DNA of 37,440 bases from a virus. Of the stretch, positions 23,069-32,459 are shown piece after piece. Within the stretch, counting starts at the first letter, position 1; each line of letters starts with the position of its first letter. The position numbers and the translations under genes are program-made. The notes below the pieces were generated by a model, which was not told where the DNA came from, made no database searches, and worked only from the letters and a program-made list of their open reading frames with translations. The stretch covers positions 1-37,440 of IMG/VR virus record IMGVR_UViG_3300009008_000112; one strand, 5' to 3'.

Positions 23069-23160
23069 ACTATAATACGGCACTGGGGTTATCCATGTGG
23101 GATTTGACAATCATAGGTGACGAGCTTGAACAAATAAGTAGAGAGGTTAAAAGAAAATAA
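22511..23160 (+). CDS. Tail assembly chaperone, -1 frameshift long form
   Basis: Frame 0 to codon 160, then -1 at T_TTT_TTC gives a 216-residue product. After the shift it runs RYALGRGREDFIRP, then GIDYNTALGLSMWDL with TIIGDELEQISREVKRK at the end. The GLSMWDL-helix resembles the usual C-terminus of long-form chaperones (gpGT type). In the -1 frame a stop at 22960 lies just upstream, so the shift must occur after it. Its stop overlaps the tape-measure ATG (TAATG). Confidence 0.68.
22984..22990 (+). promoter_or_regulatory. Slippery heptamer T_TTT_TTC for -1 frameshift
   Basis: Frame-0 codons are TCT TTT TTC, giving X_XXY_YYZ. Both tRNAs can re-pair after slipping back one base. It lies 22 bases after the last -1 frame stop and ahead of the frame-0 stop. 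Downstream sequence is GC-rich enough for a stimulatory structure, which I have not folded. Confidence 0.68.
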
Positions 23161-24989
23161 TGGCTTTTACTGCGGAATATATTTACAGAATCATGGACAG
23201 GTATTCCGGTCCTTTGGATCGAATATCCAGATCGACTGATAAATTTCGCAGTAAGGCTGCGGCCGCAGCGTCCCGGGTTGACCGACTCAGTAATCGACTT
23301 GAAAAATCAAGTCAGACAATGGCGAATTTTAGAACGGCAATCGGCGGTGCGGCCATAACCGCCGGCATGTTTCAGTTTGCGAAAACCGCCTCAACAATTG
23401 AGGACGCCATGGCAGACGTCGAACGTGTTACCGGATTAACCGGCGTTGCCCTTGAACGAATGCAAGAACGGTTACAACGCATGGGACGTGAGACGGGCAG
23501 AAGTGCCGAAGGTCTGGCGGCTATTGCGTTCGAAGGTGGTAAACTTGGTATAACAAACGATAAACTTGTCGATTTTGTGTTAATGGTCACAAAGACGGCG
23601 GCGGCTTTTGATATGGTGGATTCTGAAGCAGGTCGGGCGATAGGTTCCATTCGTGCAAAGCTCGGGTTATCCGTTCAGGACGTTAACACTCTCATGCAGC
23701 GGGTAAATTTCCTCGCTGATAATACCAGTGCGGCCGGTAATCAGATGATTGAAATTATCGAACGTACTTCAGGAACTTTCAAAACCCTGAATATTCCACC
23801 TGAAGTTACGGCCGGGTGGGCGGCTTTTGCGAATCAGGTCGAAGTTACTCCGGAACTTGCAGCGTCCGGGTTAAATATGATGATGGCTCGCATGATGAAA
23901 ATACCCGGAATGCTCGATAAAATGCTGAAAGATCCTCAGAACGCCGTTATCGATTTTCTGAAACGTTTCGAAAAGATGCCTGAAGCACAAAGAGGGGCGG
24001 CGATATTAAAAGTATTCGGCCAAGAGGCGGGGCGTTTCGTACTTAAAGCAGTCAGTAATACCAAATTGCTTGACGATGCAATGGCAAAGGGAAGGGCGGC
24101 CGAGGCTTTGGGTTCCATGGACCGAGAATTTACGAATATACTAAAAAGGAGCAGTACCGCAGGTAAACGTATCAAAGAAACTTTTATCGATATTTCTCGC
24201 ACTATAGGAGCGGTTTTCCTGCGTGTTTTCGATAAGTATTCCGCTCGAATTCAAAAAGCAACCGAATTTGTACTCAGGTTTGTAAAGACACACCCGGGAC
24301 TTGTCAAGATTGCCGGTGTTGCTGCGATCATCCTTGCAGGTCTGACAGCTATTGTTGTACCTTTAGGTATTTTGTTCAGTATCATTGCCGGCGGTCTTCC
24401 GATATTAACTGCACTCATGACCGCAGTAAGTGCCATAAGTGCACCGGTTGTAATAGCCGTTGCCGGTATTGCAGCTTTTGTCGCCTGGATAGGGTGGGCC
24501 TATGCTAAGTCGGCCGCGTTCAGGCAATCTCTTGTAAATCTTGCTGACGCTTTCAGTCCTATTGTAAACGGTGCTAAAATGATCGTATTATGGATAGGTA
24601 AAAAATTAATCAGAGACCTTGACGCGTCTCATGCTGCAATGCAATCGTGGGGTGATTTCTTCGCGGTCATTATTAATGGAGTTGCAGCACTTATCAAAGG
24701 ACTGTTAGCACCTATTGAAAGTATAAAAGAATCAATGACCATGATCGCGAATATTGATATCGGCGGAAAATTTGAAGCACTGAAAGAAAAAGTCGATTTC
24801 GGCGGCGCATGGGAATCTGTAAAATCAGGTCTCGGTTTCGGACTGGCTCGAGATAAAGCCGCTGCGAGATCCCAAGATAACAAAATGGAAATTTCCGGTC
24901 GAATCGGTGTGACAGCTTCAGGTGGTGCGAAGGTGGAAAAAGCCGATATAAATTTAAACACGGGTTATAACTTAGCGGTGGCGCACTAA
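23160..24989 (+). CDS. Tail tape measure protein
   Basis: A 609-residue tape measure that sets tail length and is ejected with DNA. The N-terminal 330 residues are helical with Ala-rich segments (TDKFRSKAAAAASRVDRL) and a TP901-type motif: IEDAMADVERVTGLTG, MGRETGRSAEGLA, FEGGKLGI. A hydrophobic region lies near residues 380-450 (VAAIILAGLTAIVVPLGILF and more), probably membrane segments. The length is short, so the tail is predicted to be short for a myovirus, if the usual length rule holds. The ATG overlaps the chaperone stop. Confidence 0.9.
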   Translation: MAFTAEYIYRIMDRYSGPLDRISRSTDKFRSKAAAAASRVDRLSNRLEKSSQTMANFRTAIGGAAITAGMFQFAKTASTIEDAMADVERVTGLTGVALERMQERLQRMGRETGRSAEGLAAIAFEGGKLGITNDKLVDFVLMVTKTAAAFDMVDSEAGRAIGSIRAKLGLSVQDVNTLMQRVNFLADNTSAAGNQMIEIIERTSGTFKTLNIPPEVTAGWAAFANQVEVTPELAASGLNMMMARMMKIPGMLDKMLKDPQNAVIDFLKRFEKMPEAQRGAAILKVFGQEAGRFVLKAVSNTKLLDDAMAKGRAAEALGSMDREFTNILKRSSTAGKRIKETFIDISRTIGAVFLRVFDKYSARIQKATEFVLRFVKTHPGLVKIAGVAAIILAGLTAIVVPLGILFSIIAGGLPILTALMTAVSAISAPVVIAVAGIAAFVAWIGWAYAKSAAFRQSLVNLADAFSPIVNGAKMIVLWIGKKLIRDLDASHAAMQSWGDFFAVIINGVAALIKGLLAPIESIKESMTMIANIDIGGKFEALKEKVDFGGAWESVKSGLGFGLARDKAAARSQDNKMEISGRIGVTASGGAKVEKADINLNTGYNLAVAH

Positions 24990-26284
24990 TGACAAGAACA
25001 CGAGATTTATTACCGGCATCATGGAAGGGGATACCTTTTCTTGTCCGTTCTGAGGTTTTAACCGAGGGTGGTCGTCGAATAGTTTTACATGATTACCCGA
25101 ACAGTTCAGAACGTTTCGTCGAGGATTTGGGACAATTACCGCCTAAATTTAGCGTGACAGCTTTTGTAACCGGCGAGGATTATCTCGACCGTGCGGAACA
25201 ATTGGAACGGGCATTGCAGGAAGAGGGTCAGGGTCGACTTTCAATGCCGACTTTAGGTTCTCGAAATCTATTCGCGTTACCTTACAGGAAAGACGCTTCA
25301 CAGACAGAGGTCGGGGAAATCCGTTTCGAACTCGAGTTCGTGGCCGGCCGTGCCATATCCGGACCGAGCAGGGCGCCGAATACTGTCGAGACTGTTTTTT
25401 CTCTCGGTGATACCGCGCGAATTGAAATCGGCGCAGCTTTAGAAGACCTTTGGATACCGCCAGTTGAAACACCGAACGTTTTAACAGCACAATTCGACTT
25501 GAAACAATTTACCGAGGCAATCGACCAATTGAGAACGGTCGTAAATAATGTCAGTGATATTGATACAATTATTGATTTTATTGACGTTAACGCCCCGTCT
25601 ATAGTTCGGTCCGCATCATCTATTGCAACGACGTTTATCAGTGAATTATGGCAAACTGTCAGCGTAGGTTTAACAGATGGTGCAGGTTTTTCATTTTTAA
25701 ACGATCTGACACGTTTCGGCGCCTCGTTATCCCTCAGTCTTTCCGATATCAGGAATGCTACCATTTCAGGCATTACACCCGAGTCTGAAGAGACAGAAAT
25801 ACCTTTATGGTCAGAAACAACCGGTGGAAGAGTGATCCGGAATAAAAACCGGCTATCATTGGTGAACGCAGGTCGTGTATCCGCTTTAGTTTCTGTTTAC
25901 GAACAAGCGGCGGACACGACATATCGAACCGATACCGAGATAGACGAGGCACGATTGACACTTGAGACTGAACATCAAAGATTGATGCGTGTCGATACTG
26001 AGGATCGGAATTTAATACAGTCTCAATCTTCGGTCAGGCGAGCAGTTGAAAATATACGTTTAGCCGCTTTAGATATTTTAGACCAGAAAGAACAAACAAC
26101 ATACAGCCTTGTAACAATTTCCCGGGGCGCTCCGATAAGTTCTTTTGTTCTCGCTTATAATCTTTACGCTGAAGAATTTACCACAAGTGAACAGGTAACA
26201 AGTCGAGGTGTGGAAATAAGAGGCCTAAACCCATCTGAACCGGCGGATAAATTAGATAACGGGGTTACGGTATTACAATCATGA
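24989..26284 (+). CDS. Baseplate/tail-tip protein, Mu gpN-like (DNA circulation N-domain)
   Basis: A 431-residue protein following the tape measure as in Mu. The N-terminal 120 residues match the DNA-circularisation N-domain: RDLLPASWKGIPFLVRSE, GRRIVLHDYPNSS, EDLGQLPPKFSVTAFV, EEGQGRLSMPTLG and RFELEFVAG. The rest is helical. In Mu this protein is a baseplate hub component. The ATG overlaps the previous stop (TAATG). Confidence 0.83.
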   Translation: MTRTRDLLPASWKGIPFLVRSEVLTEGGRRIVLHDYPNSSERFVEDLGQLPPKFSVTAFVTGEDYLDRAEQLERALQEEGQGRLSMPTLGSRNLFALPYRKDASQTEVGEIRFELEFVAGRAISGPSRAPNTVETVFSLGDTARIEIGAALEDLWIPPVETPNVLTAQFDLKQFTEAIDQLRTVVNNVSDIDTIIDFIDVNAPSIVRSASSIATTFISELWQTVSVGLTDGAGFSFLNDLTRFGASLSLSLSDIRNATISGITPESEETEIPLWSETTGGRVIRNKNRLSLVNAGRVSALVSVYEQAADTTYRTDTEIDEARLTLETEHQRLMRVDTEDRNLIQSQSSVRRAVENIRLAALDILDQKEQTTYSLVTISRGAPISSFVLAYNLYAEEFTTSEQVTSRGVEIRGLNPSEPADKLDNGVTVLQS

Positions 26285-27414
26285 GTTTTGAAATCCGCAT
26301 AAACGGTGAGCCGTTCTTTTTATGGAAATCTGCAAGTGTTCAGAGATCCATTGACAGCAACGCCGGTGCTTTTAGATTCAGTAATTCGAGCACTGTCCCG
26401 TTATCTGATTACCCGGTAAAAACAGGTGATTTTGTCGAGATCATTATTGAAGGTGTTCGGAAGATTGCCGGATTTGTCGACGAGATCACAGGAAGTCAGG
26501 ATGAGAGCAGTCACACTGTTGAGGTTTCAGGAAGGGACAATATAGCCGATTTAATCGATTCGAGTATACCGGACGGTGCAAAAGTAACCGAAGGTCCGGT
26601 ATCTCTCAAAGCGTTGATCGAAAAAGTTATATCGACATTGGGTGCGAGTATAGAAGTATCAGTCAATGTCGACGATTTGTCGGAATTTTCTTCCCAGGAT
26701 CTACAGGCTGCGGGTTCCGGTGAGACCTGTATGGCATATCTTGTATCTTTCGCTAGGAAAAGACAAGTTTATCTCGTTCCGGATGGTGCCGGCGGTCTAT
26801 CTATTTTCCGTCCTGATAAATCGATACAATCTGTTACCCCTTTGTTGCATCAAATCAATGGTGTTTCAAACAATGTGACGACATATTCGTTCAGGCAGTC
26901 TCAACAGAACAGATTTAATCAGTATCTTTGCCGTTCTCAAGATAATTTCGGTTTTGACGCCTTCGGGGATTATTCCGGAGACGGAACAGATCGTAAAAAT
27001 TCCGTTACTGATTCGCAAATACGCTCGAGTCGATACCTTGAACTTCAGGCTGAAGAGTCAATGAACGATCAAGAATGCGCCGAACGAGCCGCGGAAGAAT
27101 CGAATATACGTCGAGCATTTGGAATCGAATATACGGCGTCTGTACCGGGGGTTTCTCAATCTGACGGTACCTTGTGGGACTTCGGGCAATTCGTCGATGC
27201 TATAGACGATTACGCTAATATTTCCGGTAAATTCTTGATAAAATCAGTTGAGTATGCAATTGATACTCGAGGGGGTACACGAACGCAAATTGTATGTGTA
27301 CCGCCGGATGCTTATCAAGTAACGGCTGAACCCTCAAAAGAAAATAAACGGAGCGCAAAAACAGGGGAAGGTTTTCAGAGAACCGAACCGCAGGAGCAAC
27401 CGAACATAAGATGA
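26281..27414 (+). CDS. Baseplate hub protein, Mu gpP-like (gp27/gpD type)
   Basis: A 377-residue hub protein. Start SFEIRINGEPFFLWKSASV, then GAFRFSNSS and FVEIIIEGVRKIAGFVDEI, SHTVEVSGRDNIADLIDSS, and TLWDFGQFVDAIDDY with VEYAIDTRGGTRT near the end. This is the Mu gp44 pattern. It overlaps the gpN-like gene by 4 bases and the spike gene by 4 bases. Confidence 0.83.
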   Translation: MSFEIRINGEPFFLWKSASVQRSIDSNAGAFRFSNSSTVPLSDYPVKTGDFVEIIIEGVRKIAGFVDEITGSQDESSHTVEVSGRDNIADLIDSSIPDGAKVTEGPVSLKALIEKVISTLGASIEVSVNVDDLSEFSSQDLQAAGSGETCMAYLVSFARKRQVYLVPDGAGGLSIFRPDKSIQSVTPLLHQINGVSNNVTTYSFRQSQQNRFNQYLCRSQDNFGFDAFGDYSGDGTDRKNSVTDSQIRSSRYLELQAEESMNDQECAERAAEESNIRRAFGIEYTASVPGVSQSDGTLWDFGQFVDAIDDYANISGKFLIKSVEYAIDTRGGTRTQIVCVPPDAYQVTAEPSKENKRSAKTGEGFQRTEPQEQPNIR

Positions 27415-27920
27415 AAAATATTATAAACTGCATAAAGAATATCTTTAAAATTGCGAAGCTGTTATCAGTCGACGACACGGGCAATTTGCGGTTTTATACT
27501 GTTTCCTTCATGGGTAAGCAACAAAAGGTACTCGGTTTTTCCCCTTATGGACTCATGCACAAACCGCCGGCCGACAGTATGGTTTTATTGTGGTCACAAC
27601 AAGGACAAGAAAGTAATGGTATAGGGATTGCCGACGATCCTCGTAACCGCACCTTAAAGGATTTGAAAGAAGGCGAAGTCGCTCTCGGTAATTACAGAAC
27701 CGGACATTACATATATTTCGACGAAAACGGTCTTTGTACGGTGGTTGCAAAAGATTTAAAATTTGTTATCGACGATTCCGTAATTATCCAGGGAACAGAC
27801 GTCGAAATAACGAGCACCACCCTTACTCATAACGGTACGAATATCGGTGATACTCATGTACATTCGCAAGGATCAGATTCGGCCGGTGATTCAGAAGTTG
27901 ATACGGATGGTCCGAAATGA
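27411..27920 (+). CDS. Baseplate central spike, Mu gp45-like
   Basis: A 169-residue membrane-piercing spike. N-terminal OB-like domain (SVDDTGNLRFYTVSFMG, GFSPYGLMHKPPADS, IGIADDPRNR), then a beta-helix region (YFDENGLCTVVAKDLKFVI), and an apex with His149-x-His151 in GDTHVHSQG, the metal-binding HxH found in such spikes. The first 18 residues are basic and hydrophobic and may come from a recent extension. Confidence 0.83.
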   Translation: MKNIINCIKNIFKIAKLLSVDDTGNLRFYTVSFMGKQQKVLGFSPYGLMHKPPADSMVLLWSQQGQESNGIGIADDPRNRTLKDLKEGEVALGNYRTGHYIYFDENGLCTVVAKDLKFVIDDSVIIQGTDVEITSTTLTHNGTNIGDTHVHSQGSDSAGDSEVDTDGPK

Positions 27921-28378
27921 GACAAGATATTTTAATAAAATCCGATGATCGAGGAATATACGATATTCAGATAGACGGTTCAGATTTTGCCAGTGCAGAA
28001 GGTTTCGAATCGGCTATAGCGACAAGTTATTTTACTGACTCGAGAGCACCCGCCGTGCAGGTTCAGGAAGCGCAAAACCGGCGAGGATGGGTCGGGAATA
28101 TTTTAACTGCGATTGTTTCCAGGGAGTTAGGTGGTCTGCTTTGGATTCTGGATCAGGCGCGGATAACAAACGATACTTTAAATTTTGCAAAGTCATTTGC
28201 TCAAGACAGTTTACAATGGCTCATAGAGGACGGTTTAGCTCGTTCGGTTCAGGTTTCAGTTATAAGAAACGGTAGTCGGGGAATATCAATCCTGACTGAC
28301 ATAACCACAATTGAAAATACCGTTCTGAGATATGTCACATTGTGGCGGTCAACTGACTTAACAAGGATTTTACCATGA
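27917..28378 (+). CDS. Baseplate wedge protein, Mu gp46-like
   Basis: A 153-residue protein in the gp46 slot. Marks are YDIQIDGSDFASAEGFESAI, QVQEAQNRRGWVGNIL, SRELGGLLWILDQ and SLQWLIEDGLARSVQV. This matches the small GPW/gp25-like wedge protein. 4-bp overlaps on both sides show tight coupling. Confidence 0.82.
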   Translation: MRQDILIKSDDRGIYDIQIDGSDFASAEGFESAIATSYFTDSRAPAVQVQEAQNRRGWVGNILTAIVSRELGGLLWILDQARITNDTLNFAKSFAQDSLQWLIEDGLARSVQVSVIRNGSRGISILTDITTIENTVLRYVTLWRSTDLTRILP

Positions 28379-29730
28379 GTTTAAATTACCCGACTTTTGA
28401 TGATTTAGCAGCACAGATACGGGCAGAATTCAGGACACAATTACCTGAAGTTGACCCGACAGTTTTCGGTTCATGGGCGCGAGCTTTAGCAGACGGAAAC
28501 GCTGTTCTTGCACAATCTATATCTTTTCTTGTTCGTGATCTTGAAAAAGAACTTTTCCCGCAGACTGCATCGGGTGAATTTTTGAACTTGTGGGGCGATT
28601 ATGAAGGTTTGGAACGTAAACCCGAATCACCGGCAACGGGTAATATCTCAGTGACCGGTACTGCCGGCGTCGTAATACCTGTTTTAACCGATTTTACCGG
28701 CAGTAATGGGGTGACATATCGTTCGACCGCTGTATCAACAATTACGGCTATAAATCAATCCATTGTGACCCTTGAACGGTCGGGTTCTTTAGTTACGGCG
28801 ACTCTCGGTTCAGAACATTTTCTCGCAACAGGTACCGAGATTACGATCAGCGGTGCGACCGAACCTGAATATAACGGTACTTTCATAATTACGGTTACTT
28901 CGAGAACAACTTTTCAATATACGATCATCGGTACACCGAGTACACCGGCCACCGGTTCGCCGGAATATGACGTCGATATAGCGTCAGTCACCGTGGAAGC
29001 TCAAGCAACGGGTTTGACAACGAATCTCGATTCCGGCGCTCAATTATCTTTTGTTACTCCGATAACAAATGCTGACGACCCGGGATTAGTTCAATTTGAC
29101 GGATTGTCCGGAGGTGCTTCAGAAGAAACCGACGAAGATTACCGGGCAAGGATATTACTATCACGTTCGATCATCGAAGGTGTTTTCACACCTGATCAAA
29201 TTAAACTTGCGGCCTTGTCGGTTTCAGGCAATACGAGAGCTTTCGTTAAAAAACCGACCCTTTCAGTGTGTGCCGGTGGATCAGGTTCGGCGATTGATCC
29301 GGTACCCGGTCAGGTATCAGTTTTCATACTGAGAGACAATGACCCGAGTATTATTCCGAGTCAAACGGTACTTGATGCGACGAAAGACGCAATAATAGAG
29401 GACGGCGCTTTACCTGCTCATACGAGCGAGGTTGATTTATTTGTTGAAGCACCGACACTCGTCGAAACTGATTTCGATTTTATAGCATTGAACCCTGACA
29501 CAACGACCATGAGAACAGCGGTTCAGGAACAGTTAAAAGCATTTTTTGAAGATACTGTCGATTTTGAAGAAACAGTAACCGAGGCAAGTTATCTCGGAGC
29601 TATTCAGGCGACCCAGGATTTACAAACCGGGGAGTTTATAATTTCTTTTTCACTGTCCACGCCTACGGGTGATATTGTTGTAACCGACGGTGAAATTGCA
29701 TCATTGGGAGACGTGACTTTCACGATATAA
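28375..29730 (+). CDS. Baseplate J-like protein, Mu gp47-like
   Basis: A 451-residue baseplate wedge. Start NYPTFDDLAAQIRAEFRTQLP, then AQSISFLVRDLEKELFPQTA and LNLWGDYEGLERKPESPATG, then a beta domain with Thr-rich strands (about 90-230). After that come SGGASEETDEDYRARILL, GQVSVFILRDNDPS and AVQEQLKAFFEDTVDFE. These are typical of the Baseplate_J family. A beta insert in the middle is longer than usual, and similar in style to the insert in the gp37-position gene. Confidence 0.87.
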   Translation: MSLNYPTFDDLAAQIRAEFRTQLPEVDPTVFGSWARALADGNAVLAQSISFLVRDLEKELFPQTASGEFLNLWGDYEGLERKPESPATGNISVTGTAGVVIPVLTDFTGSNGVTYRSTAVSTITAINQSIVTLERSGSLVTATLGSEHFLATGTEITISGATEPEYNGTFIITVTSRTTFQYTIIGTPSTPATGSPEYDVDIASVTVEAQATGLTTNLDSGAQLSFVTPITNADDPGLVQFDGLSGGASEETDEDYRARILLSRSIIEGVFTPDQIKLAALSVSGNTRAFVKKPTLSVCAGGSGSAIDPVPGQVSVFILRDNDPSIIPSQTVLDATKDAIIEDGALPAHTSEVDLFVEAPTLVETDFDFIALNPDTTTMRTAVQEQLKAFFEDTVDFEETVTEASYLGAIQATQDLQTGEFIISFSLSTPTGDIVVTDGEIASLGDVTFTI

Positions 29731-29733
29731 AAT

Positions 29734-30345
29734 ATGGGTAATAACATATTTAAAGCTCCGGACGATACAAGTCAGCAAGCGGCAGATAGTTTGCCTGTAG
29801 GTCGCGCATGGGCAAGTAAAAATATTGATGATAGTAATACTCGAAAATTATTAAATTGTCTGGCGGTTGCTCATAATCTGACACAACGGCAGGTTGAATT
29901 ATTAGACGATGAATTTCGGATTTTGCAAACTTTCGATTTACTTGAGGATTGGGAAGAATCAGTCGGTATACCTGACGAATGTCTCGCAGAATCAGAAACA
30001 CTTGATCAGCGAAGACAAGCCGTTATCGACCGTTTACGTAAACAACCGATAGTTACACTTGAAGAAACTGAAAATTATGTAAATGCGTTATTCCCAGGGT
30101 TAAATATAACTTTAATTCCAGGTGTCGAATATTTCACTTTTGAATATGGTTTCGAGGTATCTTTCTTAGGTGATGTATCGGAAAAATTTATACTTGTTGT
30201 TCAAGTACCGGTCAGTGGTGAATCTTTTGAATATGATTTCGAATTGCCTTTTATCGGTGGGCCTGATACTGAAAGATTAAGGTGTTTACTTGAAAAAATA
30301 GTACCGGCGAATGTATACATAATAATAGAATTTACGGGGGCATAA
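29734..30345 (+). CDS. Mu gp48-like tail protein (DUF2313)
   Basis: A 203-residue protein of the DUF2313 group, between gpJ-like and fibre genes. Marks are SLPVGRAWASKNIDDSNTR and LLDDEFRILQTFDLLEDWEE, SVGIPDECLA and RRQAVIDRLRKQPIV, with ENYVNALFPGLNITL after. It probably links fibre to baseplate. The ATG follows the previous stop by three bases. Confidence 0.84.
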   Translation: MGNNIFKAPDDTSQQAADSLPVGRAWASKNIDDSNTRKLLNCLAVAHNLTQRQVELLDDEFRILQTFDLLEDWEESVGIPDECLAESETLDQRRQAVIDRLRKQPIVTLEETENYVNALFPGLNITLIPGVEYFTFEYGFEVSFLGDVSEKFILVVQVPVSGESFEYDFELPFIGGPDTERLRCLLEKIVPANVYIIIEFTGA

Positions 30346-31191
30346 ATGAGGGATTATCAAACCAAAGCGAATCAAGGTGGATTGCCGGACAGCATTACGG
30401 CTGAAAAACTCGGGGCGGGTGAAGCAAACTCAACCCTTACCGAAAGCAAAACGGCTGTACAAAGCTCTGGACAGACTCTCGCACCGGCGGACGGAACGGC
30501 GGAGGTCACGGACCAGTTAGCTAAAGCATTAGCGATATACGGCGCCGGTGGCGGGGAATACCATATAGATACAGGTGCAGTGAATGCGTATGTATTAAAC
30601 CCCGTATCTCCGAAAAAATCACCGCCGGCGTATTTCGACGGTTTTACTGTCATGTTCGAACCCGGGAACGACAATACAGGCGCGGCCACTGTTAACGTGG
30701 CGTCGCTCGGGGTCGTAGATATAGTTGAAATAAACGGCGGTGCGCTAACCGGTGGTGAAATTACCGACACGGTTCGTATGCGTTATGACTCAGCGTCGGG
30801 CGATTTTAAAATCGTAGGGAACGTTAGTCAAGTTAAGGTTGGTACATTTACGCGTGACATGACGGCGGCAACAGGGTCACAAGTGATTACAGGGGTAGGT
30901 TTTAAACCAAAAGGCGGCGTATTTATAGCGTCAGTCAATAATACAACCATGATGAGTGTTGGTGTAGACGATACCGTGACTCATGCCGGGGTCAGAACCA
31001 ATGATCCTACGACAACGGACACATGGCTTATAGGTATGGCCCGGACTATAGACATGTTCGATAATACAGGCCCGGACGAACAAATAGGGATTGTATCATC
31101 GTGGGATAGCGACGGATTTACAATTGGCTGGACAAAATTCGGGGCGCCGGCGGTGAATACAGCAACTATTTTTTATCTTGTATGGAGGTGA
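30346..31191 (+). CDS. Tail fibre or receptor-binding protein
   Basis: A 281-residue fibre. The N-terminus (MRDYQTKANQGGLPDS) fits a baseplate-attachment stem. The middle has fibre-like Ala, Gly and Thr content (FEPGNDNTGAATVNVASL, DIVEINGGALTGGEI), seen in many fibre and collar proteins, and the C-terminus forms a distinct beta domain (IASVNNTTMMSVGVDD, GFTIGWTKFG, TIFYLVWR) likely binding the host surface. It sits after gp48-like, in the fibre position. GC and Gly use are higher than in flanks, as common for exchanged host-range genes. Confidence 0.72.
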   Translation: MRDYQTKANQGGLPDSITAEKLGAGEANSTLTESKTAVQSSGQTLAPADGTAEVTDQLAKALAIYGAGGGEYHIDTGAVNAYVLNPVSPKKSPPAYFDGFTVMFEPGNDNTGAATVNVASLGVVDIVEINGGALTGGEITDTVRMRYDSASGDFKIVGNVSQVKVGTFTRDMTAATGSQVITGVGFKPKGGVFIASVNNTTMMSVGVDDTVTHAGVRTNDPTTTDTWLIGMARTIDMFDNTGPDEQIGIVSSWDSDGFTIGWTKFGAPAVNTATIFYLVWR

Positions 31192-31198
31192 TATTAAT

Positions 31199-31660
31199 AT
31201 GAGAATTTGCGCCCATAAAATAACGAAAAAAATAATTGAAATGCAAAGTGACGGCGTATCAAATGCCGATCTTGATATACTAATCAGAAACGGGATAGCG
31301 GCGGGTTACAATGAGGATGAAATACACGCTTTTTTTGAAAATAGTCCGCAACCGAGCGTATATCACGATATGCACGATGGAACGGTGTGGGTAGAAAATA
31401 CGGAGAAAAAAGATACAGGTACGATTGACAGGCAACGGAAAACTGAAATCCTACGGGAACAAGAAAACACTGGCTTAAAAGACGTTACAGTACAACAGGC
31501 AAAAGACGTTATTACGGCCAGATATGATACCGTTCGAGTGTTACCGGTCGCCGGAGCAAATAACGCCGAAACAATCGCGAATATCGAGGCTAAAATCGAT
31601 GCTTTAATAAATGCTTGTCAATGGGTTGACATAAAAGAGGCTATTTATTTACTGAGGTAA
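31199..31660 (+). CDS. Hypothetical protein downstream of fibre; possible fibre-assembly role
   Basis: A 153-residue protein starting at the ATG at 31199, with GGAGGTGAT upstream. An in-frame TTG at 31178 inside the fibre end is less likely. It opens MRICAHKITKKIIEMQSDGV, with RNGIAAGYNEDEIHAFF, a middle HDMHDGTVWVE, and a C-terminal helical half ANIEAKIDALINACQ. The small DGTVWV segment and position right after the fibre recall fibre chaperones, but I cannot place the family. Confidence 0.55.
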   Translation: MRICAHKITKKIIEMQSDGVSNADLDILIRNGIAAGYNEDEIHAFFENSPQPSVYHDMHDGTVWVENTEKKDTGTIDRQRKTEILREQENTGLKDVTVQQAKDVITARYDTVRVLPVAGANNAETIANIEAKIDALINACQWVDIKEAIYLLR

Positions 31661-31664
31661 TCTC

Positions 31665-32093
31665 GTGACTGATAAAGAATTTTTTATAATTTTGAGTGCT
31701 GTTGTCGTTGTTATGCAGTTTGGTATTGTCGTCATGCAGTTTCTTTATCGACACTGGGATAAAAAAGATAATAAACTTGTAATAACGGCTATATCAGAAG
31801 CGGTCAAGTCTTTTGAACCAACTATTGAACGGAATCGGCGCACCCACGGAATAATAAAGAATCTTAAAAAAATGCATGATGTAAGAGACGATGACGGCCG
31901 GCCCATGTGGTACTTACCCCGTGAAATAATCGAAACTCAACGGGAAATAGTAGCTACACAGCACTTAATGGCGGAGAATCAACGTAATACATTGTTGCTC
32001 ATGGAAAAAGTTCTTGATAAAGTCGACAGGCATCATGAGAACTGTAAAGATCAATTCGCACAGTTAGATAAAAAAACAGAAAACGGATTGTGA
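31665..32093 (+). CDS. Single-pass membrane protein in lysis region
   Basis: A 142-residue protein with a GTG start. Residues 5-27 form a hydrophobic helix (IILSAVVVVMQFGIVVMQFL) and the rest is charged and helical, with a long heptad-like stretch IETQREIVATQHLMAENQRN. The shape recalls an inner-membrane spanin or a holin partner. No outer-membrane spanin lipobox gene is visible nearby. Placed immediately before the endolysin and holin genes. Confidence 0.6.
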   Translation: MTDKEFFIILSAVVVVMQFGIVVMQFLYRHWDKKDNKLVITAISEAVKSFEPTIERNRRTHGIIKNLKKMHDVRDDDGRPMWYLPREIIETQREIVATQHLMAENQRNTLLLMEKVLDKVDRHHENCKDQFAQLDKKTENGL

Positions 32094-32096
32094 ATC

Positions 32097-32459
32097 ATGA
32101 AATCACCAACAGGCAAAGGGATTCGGTCGGATTCAGAAGGCGACGGAAATTACGGGGCAAGACGAGGAAGCAGGGTCCATAACGGAATTGACTTCTTATG
32201 CGATGAAGGACAGGCAATCGGCGCACCTTTCGATATGAAAATCCTCCGCGTGGCTAAACCGAAGGTAGGTTCTGTCATGTCCGGTATCGAATGGCAGGCG
32301 GGACGATCAACCGGTAAAATGTTTTATTTTGAACCTGATTACACATTGATCGGGAAAGAAGTAAAACAAGAACAGTTGATCGGCGTTGCGCAATCGGTAA
32401 GTAAGGATTATGGTTTACCGAACATGAAAGATCACATACATTTTCAGGTAGACAAATGA
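32097..32459 (+). CDS. M23 metallopeptidase endolysin
   Basis: A 120-residue peptidoglycan endopeptidase of the LytM/M23 type. Zinc ligands are visible: His28-x3-Asp32 in VHNGIDF, and His113-x-His115 near the C-terminus (KDHIHFQV). GQAIGAPFDMKILRV matches the usual strand after the first motif. At 120 residues it is a bare catalytic domain without signal peptide or wall-binding domain, so it needs a holin to reach the wall. The gene overlaps the holin start by 4 bases. Confidence 0.8.
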   Translation: MKSPTGKGIRSDSEGDGNYGARRGSRVHNGIDFLCDEGQAIGAPFDMKILRVAKPKVGSVMSGIEWQAGRSTGKMFYFEPDYTLIGKEVKQEQLIGVAQSVSKDYGLPNMKDHIHFQVDK